Positions 1 to 7,309 of a DNA stretch of 64,000 nucleotides are shown in pieces. The translations under genes were made by a program, and so were the position numbers. A model generated the notes under the pieces. The model was not told where the DNA came from, did not search any database, and saw only the letters and a program-made list of their open reading frames with translations. Every line of letters starts with the position of its first letter. Within the stretch, counting starts at the first letter, position 1. Origin of the DNA: Maledivibacter halophilus (GTDB taxonomy: Bacteria > Bacillota > Clostridia > Peptostreptococcales > Caminicellaceae); contig NZ_FUZT01000002.1 of NCBI RefSeq assembly GCF_900167445.1, positions 124,001-188,000 on the forward strand, read 5' to 3'.

Positions 1-318
1 CAAAGAGTATCTAAAGAAATGGTTGAAGCATCTAATTCATTTGGAGCTTCACCATGGCAGACCCTAATAAAAGTAGAATTACCCCAGGCTCTTCCTACTA
101 TTATGGCAGGAATAAATCAAACAACTATGATGGCAATGTCTATGGTTGTTGTAACATCCATGATTGGTGCCAAGGGACTTGGTATGAATGTTATGGTTGC
201 CATTAATAGAATTGATATAGCAATGGGATTTGAAGCTGGTATTAGCATAGTATTTCTTGCAATTATTATTGACAGGTTAACCCAAGGGGTAGCCGATAGA
301 TTTAAATATCCAGAATAA
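1..318 (+). CDS. proW: Glycine betaine/proline ABC transporter permease, C-terminal part (5' truncated)
   Basis: The reading frame is open from the first base of the window, so only about the last 105 residues of this membrane protein are present. It carries the EAA loop of binding-protein-dependent permeases (EASNSFGASPWQTLIKVELP), which docks on the ATPase, followed by hydrophobic segments and the MIGAKGLG stretch typical of ProW/OpuAB. It would form the inner-membrane channel for glycine betaine or proline betaine. The ATPase gene follows 22 bases later in the same direction, so the two form one operon. The substrate-binding part is not visible and must lie upstream or be fused to the missing N-terminus. 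Confidence 0.9.
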   Translation, partial: QRVSKEMVEASNSFGASPWQTLIKVELPQALPTIMAGINQTTMMAMSMVVVTSMIGAKGLGMNVMVAINRIDIAMGFEAGISIVFLAIIIDRLTQGVADRFKYPE

Positions 319-340
319 AAGGGATAGAAGGTGAGAATAT

Positions 341-1513
341 ATGAGCGTAAAAATAAAGGTTGAAAATCTATCTAAGATATTTGGTAAGAGTCCTAAAAAA
401 ATATTAAAGAATTTAGAAGCAGGAATGAAAAAGGATGAAATTTTAAAGAAGACAGGACATGCTGTAGGTGTTAATAATGTAAGTTTTGAAGTTAATGATG
501 GAGAGATTTTCGTCATAATGGGACTTTCTGGTAGTGGGAAGTCTACTTTAATTCGTTGTCTTAATTTACTTAATAGACCTACAAATGGAAAAATATTTGT
601 GGATAATGAAAACATTGTAGAATACAGTAAGGCTGAACTTCAAAAATTCAGGCAAGAAAAGATTGCAATGGTGTTTCAGCATTTTGGATTGTTTAATCAT
701 AGAACTGTAATTGGAAATATAGAATATGGATTAGAAATAAAGGGAATTCCTAAAATGGAAAGATATAAAATTGCTAAAGAAGCCCTAGAAATTGTAGGGC
801 TTAAGGGGTGGGAAGATAGTATGATATTTGAGCTTAGTGGAGGTATGCAGCAAAGGGTAGGTCTTGCTAGAGCCCTTGCTAATTCTCCAGAAATATTACT
901 AATGGATGAACCCTTTAGCGCACTAGACCCTTTGATTCGCAGAGATATGCATCTTGAACTTTTAGATATTCAATCCAAAATAAAAAAGACAATCATTTTT
1001 ATTACCCATGATGTTAATGAAGCCTTTAAACTAGGAGACAGAGTGGCCGTTATGAAGGATGGACAAATAGTTCAAATTGGTACACCGGAAGAAATCCTTA
1101 GTAATCCTTCAAATGAATATATAGAAGATTTTGTTAAGGATATAGATAGAACAAAGGTTTTAAGGGCAAAACATGTTATGAAGAAAGTAGGAGTAGTGGC
1201 ATCAATCAAAGATTCTCCGAAAGTTGCTATAAGACATATGGAAGATGTAGGAATATCCAGTATTTTTGTGGTTGGAAAATCAAGGGAAGTTCTTGGAATA
1301 GTGACTATTGATGATTGTTTAGAAGCAATTAAGGAAAAGCAGTCTTTAAAAGACATACTAAGGGATGATTTTATTACTACTGATGAGGAAACCTATGTAC
1401 AAGATCTTATACCAATGGCAGTAATTAGCAAGTTTCCTATAGTTGTAGTTGATGAAAATAAAAAACTGTCAGGTATAATACTAAGAGTATCTGTTTTATC
1501 ATCACTAGTATAA
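341..1513 (+). CDS. proV: Glycine betaine/proline ABC transporter ATP-binding protein with CBS domains
   Basis: A 390-residue ATPase of the ProV/OpuAA type. Walker A is GLSGSGKST (residues about 60-68), the ABC signature is LSGGMQQRV and Walker B is ILLMDEPFSALDP. The N-terminal 35 residues before the ABC fold (KIFGKSPKK...) are the usual ProV extension. The last roughly 110 residues form a tandem CBS module, which in OpuA senses ionic strength or binds c-di-AMP. The protein powers the permease encoded just upstream, and its start is preceded by GAAGGTGAG. A strong hairpin terminator follows the stop. The neighbouring BusR-type repressor fits c-di-AMP or osmotic control of the region. Confidence 0.93.
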   Translation: MSVKIKVENLSKIFGKSPKKILKNLEAGMKKDEILKKTGHAVGVNNVSFEVNDGEIFVIMGLSGSGKSTLIRCLNLLNRPTNGKIFVDNENIVEYSKAELQKFRQEKIAMVFQHFGLFNHRTVIGNIEYGLEIKGIPKMERYKIAKEALEIVGLKGWEDSMIFELSGGMQQRVGLARALANSPEILLMDEPFSALDPLIRRDMHLELLDIQSKIKKTIIFITHDVNEAFKLGDRVAVMKDGQIVQIGTPEEILSNPSNEYIEDFVKDIDRTKVLRAKHVMKKVGVVASIKDSPKVAIRHMEDVGISSIFVVGKSREVLGIVTIDDCLEAIKEKQSLKDILRDDFITTDEETYVQDLIPMAVISKFPIVVVDENKKLSGIILRVSVLSSLV

Positions 1514-1547
1514 GGGAATAAGTGCAATTAAATATTATAAATTTATA

Positions 1548-1588
1548 CAAAAGTCCAATTTCTAAATTAATTTAGAAATTGGCTTTTG
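1548..1588 (+). terminator. Intrinsic terminator after proV
   Basis: A long, nearly perfect stem (CAAAAGtCCAATTTCTAAA paired with TTTAGAAATTGGcTTTTG, TTAA loop) lies 35 bases after the proV stop. The stem is AT-rich with a T-containing 3' arm, which suits a rho-independent stop for the proW-proV operon. Confidence 0.75.
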
Positions 1589-1629
1589 CAGTATAATTAG
1601 ATTTAATATTTTTCTAAAAAGAATGATTT

Positions 1630-1747
1630 GAGCAAATTGCATAATTACCTTCTGTAAAAACTATCTACTACATATAGTTTTAAAATCTCCAAAGACATAT
1701 CATATATATTATGCAATTCTGCCAAGTTAGAATTATGTAATTTCCTC
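1630..1747 (+). mobile_element. MITE-like element, copy 1 (118 bp)
   Basis: This non-coding element starts with GAGCAAATTGCATAATTACC and ends with AATTATGTAATTTCCTC, so its ends are an imperfect inverted repeat of about 15 bp. Three closely similar copies lie at 7156-7272, 29289-29406 and 36728-36845 (inverted). This copy has no clear target duplication (ATTT on the left, ACCG on the right), which suggests an older insertion. It sits between the convergent ends of proV and busR. No open reading frame is present, so transposition would need a transposase supplied elsewhere. Confidence 0.8.
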
Positions 1748-1810
1748 ACCGAAATATTTAAAGTTAGAACTTGGAATTTAAAACGGTAAAAGTATTTATA
1801 AAGTTTTTTG

Positions 1811-2428
1811 CTAAGGTGTTATAAATTTTTCAACATTATGCCATACTCCATCGTTTCCTACGAAAACAATAGTATCATTGTCTTTAAAGTCAAAATTAGG
1901 ACCTGGAGATACTACGAGATAGCCATCGCGCTTTATACCTAAGATAGTTGCTTTTGTGTTTTGCCAAAATTTAGTATTGGCAATGGTTTTCCCTATGATG
2001 GGACTATTGTTGGGGATTTTCAATTCCAAAGGATATATTAATCCGATATTTCTTAATTCAGTAGAATATTCAATTATTTCTTCAATTTTTTCTTCGATCT
2101 GTTTTTCAATTTGCTTTTTTTGATTTAATAAATCACTAGTTTCATCCTTTAATTTTAAAATACTATTTTTAGTATCAAAATTTTGAATAAAAGAATAAGC
2201 TTGTTCTTTACTAATTATTGAAATTCCGCTTTTCTCAGTTACTTCTACAACATTCATCTCCTTGAGTAAAGCAATGGAACGTCTAATAGTTTCTGGTGAT
2301 ACACTATATTTACTTGCTAGAGTAGAGCGTCCACTGACTTTACTTCCTTCTTTTAAATCGTTGTTATATATGCTATAAGCAATATCCAATGCTATTTTTA
2401 AGTATTTCGGTATAGTATATTTTTTCAT
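1811..2428 (-). CDS. busR: BusR-like regulator: GntR-type winged helix plus RCK_C (TrkA-C) domain
   Basis: The 205-residue protein has a GntR-like winged-helix N-terminus (residues about 1-75, with SGRSTLASKYSVSPETIRRS as recognition region). A charged coiled-coil linker follows (about 85-125, KKQIEKQIEEKIEEIIEYS), then a C-terminal RCK_C domain (about 130-205, with NSPIIGKTIANTKF and DTIVFVG). This is the architecture of BusR, which in lactic acid bacteria binds c-di-AMP and represses glycine-betaine import genes. Here it lies between two betaine-type importers, so the same role is likely. AAAGGAG precedes the ATG at 8 bases. Direct c-di-AMP binding is inferred from the family, not seen. Confidence 0.85.
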   Translation of the reverse strand: MKKYTIPKYLKIALDIAYSIYNNDLKEGSKVSGRSTLASKYSVSPETIRRSIALLKEMNVVEVTEKSGISIISKEQAYSFIQNFDTKNSILKLKDETSDLLNQKKQIEKQIEEKIEEIIEYSTELRNIGLIYPLELKIPNNSPIIGKTIANTKFWQNTKATILGIKRDGYLVVSPGPNFDFKDNDTIVFVGNDGVWHNVEKFITP

Positions 2429-2458
2429 ATATTAATTCTCCTTTATGTTAATATAAAA

Positions 2459-2488
2459 ATTTTAACAGAACATGTATAGATATATCAA
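2459..2488 (-). promoter_or_regulatory. Putative promoter of busR
   Basis: On the minus strand TTGATA (2483-2488) and TAAAAT (2459-2464) are 18 bases apart, placed just upstream of the busR ribosome binding site. It is divergent from the promoter at 2505-2533, so a regulator bound between them could control both. Confidence 0.55.
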
Positions 2489-2504
2489 GGGGAAAAGCAA
2501 AAAG

Positions 2505-2577
2505 TTTACAACTGACAACTTGTATGTTATAATGTTGTAGTCAAAAGTTGGCAACTCTAAAAATAATTAAAGTTGTC
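2505..2577 (+). promoter_or_regulatory. Promoter of the ATP-grasp/opuC operon with probable BusR operator repeats
   Basis: TTTACA (2505-2510) and TATAAT (2528-2533) are spaced by exactly 17 bases and read towards the opuC operon. The promoter is interlaced with repeats: TACAAC (2507-2512) against GTTGTA (2534-2539), GACAACTT (2514-2521) against AAGTTGTC (2570-2577), and the palindrome AGTTGGCAACT (2546-2556). Such a set over and after the core promoter looks like a repressor operator. The adjacent BusR homologue is the obvious candidate. That BusR is the binder is inference. The rest of the gap up to the ATP-grasp gene is a long AT-rich leader of about 390 bases in which no riboswitch was recognised. 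Confidence 0.65.
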
Positions 2578-2628
2578 AATATCTAATTAAGTTTATTATA
2601 CTCTTTATGACCATGAAAATGCAATCCC

Positions 2629-2682
2629 ATAAATCATATATTATATAATTGTTCCCAAATAAAAATTATGCAATTATCTAAG
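2629..2682 (+). repeat. Decayed right half of the MITE-like element
   Basis: The stretch from CATAAATCATATATTATATAA to TTATGCAATTATCTAA aligns with the right half of the 118-bp element, including the conserved TTATGCAATT near the end, but has several mismatches. No matching left half is clear. It lies in the untranslated leader of the opuC operon. Confidence 0.4.
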
Positions 2683-2944
2683 ATGATAAGATATAAAAAA
2701 ATCTACATAATTTATGGTGGAAAAAATATTTGTTTTGGCAAATATTAAAGTGAGGAAATTTAAACATTTGGTTTTCTATAGTGAAATGATGCCAAATTTG
2801 AATTTGTTTCACTATAAAATTATCAACATTTTATCTAACGAGCTGGACAATTTCTTGAGTTTAATATTTATAATATTCTATTTAATAAATAGTTTACTAA
2901 TTATTATGATATGTATATTATAAAAAACCGTGGGGGGAGATTGT

Positions 2945-3955
2945 ATGAAATTTAGAATAGGTGTTATTTACGATAAGTTACAAGTACAGATTAGTGATAC
3001 GGAAGAGGAAAAATGTGCATATGAACAAGAAATACAAACTAAAGAAATAATATCTAAAATACTTAAAGACAGATATGATGTTATTGAGATTGAAGCAAAT
3101 AGACAAATCATTCAAACTTTAATTAAAAGTAAAATTGATTTAGCATTTCCTTTATGTACAGGAATCAGAGGCGAAAGTAGACAATCGCAAATTCCAGCAA
3201 TTCTAGAAATGTTGCAAATACCATATATAGGTTCTGGAATTTTAGGTCATGCTCTAGCTTTGAATAAGTCTGCTGCAAAACAAATTTTTGACTATAATCA
3301 TATTTTAACACCTTCTTTTCAAATATTTTATACTTCAAAGGAGAGATTGAATTCTGATTTAAGGTTTCCACTAATTGTAAAACCCTCTTGTGAAGGTTCA
3401 GGTTTTGGTATTCATAAAGACAATGTTGTACATAATGAAGATGAACTTATCTTGAAAATAGATAACTTGTTAAGTGAATATCGTCCACCTGTGTTGGTTG
3501 AGGAGTTTATAGAAGGTAGAGAACTTACGGTAGGTGTTATTGGGAATGGAAATAAAAAGAGGATTCTACCGATTATGGAGATTAATTTTGATAATATACC
3601 GAAAGAATTTGGAAATTTTTATACCTTTGAAGTTAAATCAAAACTAAGCGATAAAACAAAATATATATGTCCTGCTCCAATTTCTTTAAAAACAAGAAAA
3701 ATTATAGAAAAAAATGTGAATAAAGCTTTTGATGTACTTGGGTGTAAAGATATTGCAAGAGTAGATATAAGATTGAAGGGAGATAAGCCATTTGTACTGG
3801 AAATTAATAGCTTGCCAGGACTAAAACCAATTTATAGTGATCTGCCTAAAATGGCTTCGAAAGCAGGAATGTCCTATGAAGATTTGATATTTGAAATTGT
3901 AGAAACAGCAATAGAAAGAATAACAATAGGAAAGATAAGAAAAAAAATTAGCTAA
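2945..3955 (+). CDS. ATP-grasp ligase related to D-alanine--D-alanine ligase
   Basis: A 336-residue ATP-grasp enzyme. The C-terminal half is clearly Ddl-like: LVEEFIEGRELTVGVIGN, the metal-binding ARVDIR and EINSLPGL segments, and KMASKAGMSYEDLI. The N-terminal half has lost the canonical HG-x-x-GEDG motif of true Ddl and reads FPLCTGIRGESRQSQIPA instead. The substrate may therefore not be D-alanine. ATG 2945 is preferred because GGGGGAGA lies 6 bases upstream; an in-frame GTG at 2930 is too far 5'. It is the first gene of the opuC operon and ends 26 bases before opuCA, so a role tied to osmolytes is possible. A plain cell-wall Ddl role cannot be excluded. Confidence 0.75.
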   Translation: MKFRIGVIYDKLQVQISDTEEEKCAYEQEIQTKEIISKILKDRYDVIEIEANRQIIQTLIKSKIDLAFPLCTGIRGESRQSQIPAILEMLQIPYIGSGILGHALALNKSAAKQIFDYNHILTPSFQIFYTSKERLNSDLRFPLIVKPSCEGSGFGIHKDNVVHNEDELILKIDNLLSEYRPPVLVEEFIEGRELTVGVIGNGNKKRILPIMEINFDNIPKEFGNFYTFEVKSKLSDKTKYICPAPISLKTRKIIEKNVNKAFDVLGCKDIARVDIRLKGDKPFVLEINSLPGLKPIYSDLPKMASKAGMSYEDLIFEIVETAIERITIGKIRKKIS

Positions 3956-3981
3956 TAGTATATGGAATAAGGAGGTTGTAC

Positions 3982-5100
3982 ATGATAAAGTTTGAAAATG
4001 TATCAAAGGTCTTTGAAGATGGTTTTCAGGCATTAAAAAGCATAAATCTAGAAGTAAAGGAAGGAGAACTTCTGGTTTTAATAGGGCCTAGTGGAAGCGG
4101 AAAAACTACCACCATGAAAATGATAAATAGACTTATTGATCCTACAGAAGGAGAAATTCATATTAATGATACTTTAGTTCAAGACCAAGATCCAGTGGAA
4201 TTAAGAAGGGATATTGGTTATGTAATTCAGCAGATTGGATTGTTTCCACATATGACTATTGCTGAAAATGTGGCCCTGGTACCTAAATTGAAGAAGGAAG
4301 ATTCAAAAAAATATATGAAAAAGGTCGATGAGTTATTGGAGATGGTAGGTCTTTCACCAGAAGTTTATAGAGAAAGATATCCAAATGAACTTAGTGGTGG
4401 ACAACAACAAAGGGTAGGAGTTATTAGAGCTCTGGCAGCAGACCCATCTATAATATTAATGGATGAACCCTATAGTGCCTTGGACCCTATTAGTAGAGAA
4501 CAATTACAGGATGACTTGGTAGAATTACAAGAAAAAATTAAAAAAACCATTGTATTTGTTACTCACGACATGGATGAAGCCCTTAAAATCGCCGACAGAA
4601 TATGTATTATGAAGGATGGAGAAATTGTTCAGCTAGATACTCCTGAAAAAATACTTAGACATCCTAAGAATGAATTTGTTAAAAACTTTATAGGAGAAGA
4701 TAGATTGAGTACATTTTATAATCTTCCACCATTGGAAGAAGCCCTTAATAAAGCCATTACAGCTAGACCTAATAAAGGATTGGCAGAATCTATTAAAAGG
4801 ATGAGGAAGCATAGAGTAGATAGCTTAGTGATTGTAGATAAAGAACAAAAATATTTAGGAATTGTTACTGCTTGGGATGTGCATAAACATTATAAAGAAG
4901 AAAATTATACTTTAGGAGATATTATAGATAATAAAATATCAGTACTTGGAATAAATGATAAATTTGAAGATGCTGTAGAGCTCATAAATAATGCCGAGCT
5001 TGGGTATCTCCCAGTAATAGATTATGATAATAAACTTAAGGGAGTTTTAACAAAGGGTAGTATAATGGAAGTTCTAGCAGATGAGTTCTTAGACATATAA
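3982..5100 (+). CDS. opuCA: Osmoprotectant ABC transporter ATP-binding protein (OpuCA-like) with CBS pair
   Basis: The 372-residue protein has Walker A GPSGSGKTT, signature LSGGQQQRV and Walker B IILMDEPYSALDP in its first 240 residues. Two CBS motifs follow in the last roughly 130 residues (LVIVDKEQKYLGIVTAWDV and GYLPVIDYDNKLKGVLT). This is the OpuCA/ProV layout for import of glycine betaine, carnitine or choline, with the CBS pair acting as an osmotic or nucleotide sensor in the family. GGAGG lies 6 bases before ATG 3982. The permease and binding protein follow on the same strand, so this is the energy subunit of that importer. Confidence 0.92.
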   Translation: MIKFENVSKVFEDGFQALKSINLEVKEGELLVLIGPSGSGKTTTMKMINRLIDPTEGEIHINDTLVQDQDPVELRRDIGYVIQQIGLFPHMTIAENVALVPKLKKEDSKKYMKKVDELLEMVGLSPEVYRERYPNELSGGQQQRVGVIRALAADPSIILMDEPYSALDPISREQLQDDLVELQEKIKKTIVFVTHDMDEALKIADRICIMKDGEIVQLDTPEKILRHPKNEFVKNFIGEDRLSTFYNLPPLEEALNKAITARPNKGLAESIKRMRKHRVDSLVIVDKEQKYLGIVTAWDVHKHYKEENYTLGDIIDNKISVLGINDKFEDAVELINNAELGYLPVIDYDNKLKGVLTKGSIMEVLADEFLDI

Positions 5101-5145
5101 AGATAACCAACTCTAAAGTATTATAAATTTTAATGCTGGTTATCT
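5101..5145 (+). other. Intercistronic hairpin between opuCA and opuCB
   Basis: AGATAACCA right after the opuCA stop pairs with TGGTTATCT 27 bases later. There is no T-run, and the opuCB ribosome binding site follows at once, so this looks like an RNA-processing or stability hairpin rather than a terminator. Confidence 0.5.
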
Positions 5146-5162
5146 ATAGAAGGAGGCAATAT

Positions 5163-5810
5163 ATGAATAATTCTTTTCAAGCATTTACAGAAACTATTGT
5201 TAACAGATGGCCAAGGATTTTAGATTCTTTAGGTCAGCATATGAATTTAACATTGATATCCTTGGGCTTAGCTATAATTATAGCAGTACCCTTGGGAATT
5301 TTTCTAACAAGGCATAGAAAACTAGCTGATGTGATTATTGGAATTGCAGCAGTTTTTCAGACAATTCCTAGTTTGGCTCTTTTAGGATTTATGATACCAG
5401 TACTAGGTATTGGTTTTACACCTGCTGTTGTTGCATTAACCGTATATGGACTATTACCGATACTTAGAAATACATATACTGGTATTGTGGGGGTAGACCA
5501 GGGAGCCATAGAAGCAGGTAAAGGAATGGGAATGACCACATTTCAAATACTTTTTATGGTAGAAATTCCGTTATCTTTAAGTATTATTATGGCTGGTGTT
5601 AGAACTGCAACAGTTATGATTATAGGTGTGGCCACCCTTGCTTCATTGGTAGGAGCAGGAGGTTTAGGTGATCTAATTTTTAGAGGAATTTCTTCAGTAA
5701 ATGCTAATTTAATATTAGCAGGAGCTATTCCAGCAGCCGTATTGGCTATTTTATTTGACAATTTATTAAAGTTTTTTGAGTTTAAGCTTACCCCAAGGGG
5801 GATGAGATAA
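5163..5810 (+). CDS. opuCB: Osmoprotectant ABC transporter permease (OpuCB-like)
   Basis: A 215-residue integral membrane protein with about five to six hydrophobic segments. The EAA loop is EAGKGMGMTTFQILFMVEIP and is followed by LVGAGGLGDLIFRGI, typical of OpuCB/ProW. AAGGAGGC lies just upstream of ATG 5163; an in-frame ATG at 5133 has no such site. Only one permease gene is present between the ATPase and the binding protein, so the channel is probably a homodimer rather than the OpuCB-OpuCD pair of Bacillus. Confidence 0.92.
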   Translation: MNNSFQAFTETIVNRWPRILDSLGQHMNLTLISLGLAIIIAVPLGIFLTRHRKLADVIIGIAAVFQTIPSLALLGFMIPVLGIGFTPAVVALTVYGLLPILRNTYTGIVGVDQGAIEAGKGMGMTTFQILFMVEIPLSLSIIMAGVRTATVMIIGVATLASLVGAGGLGDLIFRGISSVNANLILAGAIPAAVLAILFDNLLKFFEFKLTPRGMR

Positions 5811-5868
5811 TAGTGAAAATCTTTAAATAGCTCACTTAGAAAACAGACAAAATTTGAGGAGTGATTTG

Positions 5869-6756
5869 GTGAAGAAAGCAGTAGTATTATTCATATCCCT
5901 GATAATGGTATTTTCACTTGCAGGGTGTAGTGGAGAAACTGATAAAACAGTTGTCGTTGGTGGAAAGGATTTTACAGAACAAGATATTCTAGTACAATTG
6001 GTTTCAGAGTTGATTGAAGCTAATACTGATATTAAAGTAGATAGAAAAGCTTATCTAGGCGGTTCAAGTGTAGTTGCAGAGTCAATTGAAACAGGAGATA
6101 TAGATATCTATGTAGAATATACTGGTACTGCTCTTATGAGTGTATTAGGTGAGGAGAAAATGAATGATCCTGATGAGGTATATGACCTTGTTAAAGAGAG
6201 ATATGAAAAAGAAAAAAATATAAAATGGCTAAATCCTTTAGGATTTAATAATACATTTGCAATTACAATGAAGAAATCAAAAGCAAATGAAATGGGAATA
6301 AAAACCTTAACTGATTTAGGAAAGAAATCAAATGAACTTCTATTTGCTTCAACCCAAGAGTTTCTTGAAAGAGCTGATGGTTATGAAGTGTTTAAAGAGG
6401 TTTATAATGTAAACTTTAAAGATGTAAAAGGAATGGATCCAGGTCTTTGTTATACTGCAGTTAAAGAAGATGAAGTAGATGTAAATGTTTCATTTGCTAC
6501 TGATGGAAGAATCCCGGCCTTTGATTTAGTTGTTCTTGAAGATGATAAAAATTTCTTTCCTCCATACTATGCTTCTACATTAGTTAGAATAGACACATTA
6601 GAAAAATATCCTGAATTGGAAGAGGTTTTAAATTCATTAGTAGGAAAAATAACTGACGATGAAATGGCCAAGCTAAATGCACAAGTAGCTATTGATCAAA
6701 AAGATCCAGTAGTTGTTGCTAAAGATTGGTTGAAGGAAAATGGTTTAATTGAGTAG
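5869..6756 (+). CDS. opuCC: Glycine betaine/choline-binding lipoprotein (OpuCC-like)
   Basis: The 295-residue protein begins with a lipoprotein signal peptide (VKKAVVLFISLIMVFSLAGC, lipobox LAGC), so it is anchored outside the membrane. The mature part is an OpuAC-type binding domain (VVVGGKDFTEQDILVQLVSE, YLGGSSVVAESIETGDID, DIYVEYTGTAL), as in quaternary-amine receptors. GTG 5869 is chosen because GAGGA ends 8 bases earlier; the in-frame TTG at 5854 has no ribosome binding site. It is the last gene of the opuC operon and is followed by a terminator. Confidence 0.92.
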   Translation: MKKAVVLFISLIMVFSLAGCSGETDKTVVVGGKDFTEQDILVQLVSELIEANTDIKVDRKAYLGGSSVVAESIETGDIDIYVEYTGTALMSVLGEEKMNDPDEVYDLVKERYEKEKNIKWLNPLGFNNTFAITMKKSKANEMGIKTLTDLGKKSNELLFASTQEFLERADGYEVFKEVYNVNFKDVKGMDPGLCYTAVKEDEVDVNVSFATDGRIPAFDLVVLEDDKNFFPPYYASTLVRIDTLEKYPELEEVLNSLVGKITDDEMAKLNAQVAIDQKDPVVVAKDWLKENGLIE

Positions 6757-6785
6757 TATATAGATTTTAAAGTTATTTATTTTTA

Positions 6786-6827
6786 AATAAGTTAATGCCT
6801 AAAGATTTGGTCATTAGCTTATTTTTT
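6786..6827 (+). terminator. Intrinsic terminator after opuCC
   Basis: AATAAGTTAATG pairs with CATTAGCTTATT across a short loop and is followed by TTTTTTA. It lies 30 bases after the opuCC stop. Confidence 0.75.
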
Positions 6828-6956
6828 ATATGTTTTAAGCAATTTCTTCAGTCGAATATTTATTATATTATAGGAAAGTATATTGAAATTTTAAGTAAGA
6901 TGAGTTATAATTTTATTGTAAAACGAACTATTACATAAAAAATATATATAAATGTT

Positions 6957-7029
6957 CACTTGTATAAATCTGGCAATATGGGCTAGATGTTTCTATCTAA
7001 CTACCGTAAATAGTTGCGGACTATAAGTG
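6957..7029 (+). promoter_or_regulatory. Purine riboswitch aptamer, guanine type
   Basis: P1 is CACTT at the 5' end against AAGTG at the 3' end. The core TATAAA, then P2 CTGGC/GCTAG closing the loop AATATGG, the junction GTTTCTAT, the loop ACCGTAAAT over P3 (AACT/AGTT), and the 3' junction GACTAT all match the purine riboswitch consensus. The C in GACTAT is the specificity base of guanine or hypoxanthine binders; adenine aptamers have U there. It stands in a gap of about 550 bases between opuCC and the FAD oxidoreductase. That gap also holds the opuCC terminator, the expression platform and a MITE copy. Confidence 0.92.
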
Positions 7030-7042
7030 TTCTATACTTATT

Positions 7043-7080
7043 AACAGTACATTTTTCATGCCTCTCAGTCCTGTTTTTTT
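7043..7080 (+). terminator. Riboswitch expression-platform terminator
   Basis: AACAGtAC (7043-7050) can pair with GTcCTGTT (7068-7075), followed by TTTTTTT. It sits 14 bases after the aptamer. The 3' strand of aptamer helix P1 (ATAAGT) can instead pair with ACTTAT at about 7036-7041, which offers a competing fold. Guanine would be expected to switch transcription off, as in the family. Confidence 0.65.
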
Positions 7081-7155
7081 ATAATAAATTATGGTGTAAG
7101 GAAAATATATAATATTCGTATTTGAACCATATTTTATTTAGGGTTTTTCTTTATT

Positions 7156-7272
7156 GAGCAAATTGTATAATTACCTTCTTAAAAAATCATTTGCTAAATA
7201 TAGTTTTGAAATCTTCAAAGCTATACCATATGTATTATGGAACTAGCCAAGTTGAAGTTATGCAATTTCCTC
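7156..7272 (+). mobile_element. MITE-like element, copy 2 (117 bp)
   Basis: Same orientation as copy 1, running from GAGCAAATTGTATAATTACC to AAGTTATGCAATTTCCTC. It is flanked on both sides by TATT, a likely 4-bp target duplication. It lies between the purine riboswitch terminator and the FAD oxidoreductase gene, so it interrupts the leader. Confidence 0.85.
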
Positions 7273-7309
7273 TATTAATATTTTAATTGATTTAAGGGAG
7301 ATGGTGATT

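Noticed and set aside
2714-2923. A 69-codon plus-strand reading frame in the leader of the ATP-grasp/opuC operon
   Set aside because: No ribosome binding site, AT-rich composition with a hydrophobic, low-complexity product, and position in an untranslated leader; most likely not coding.
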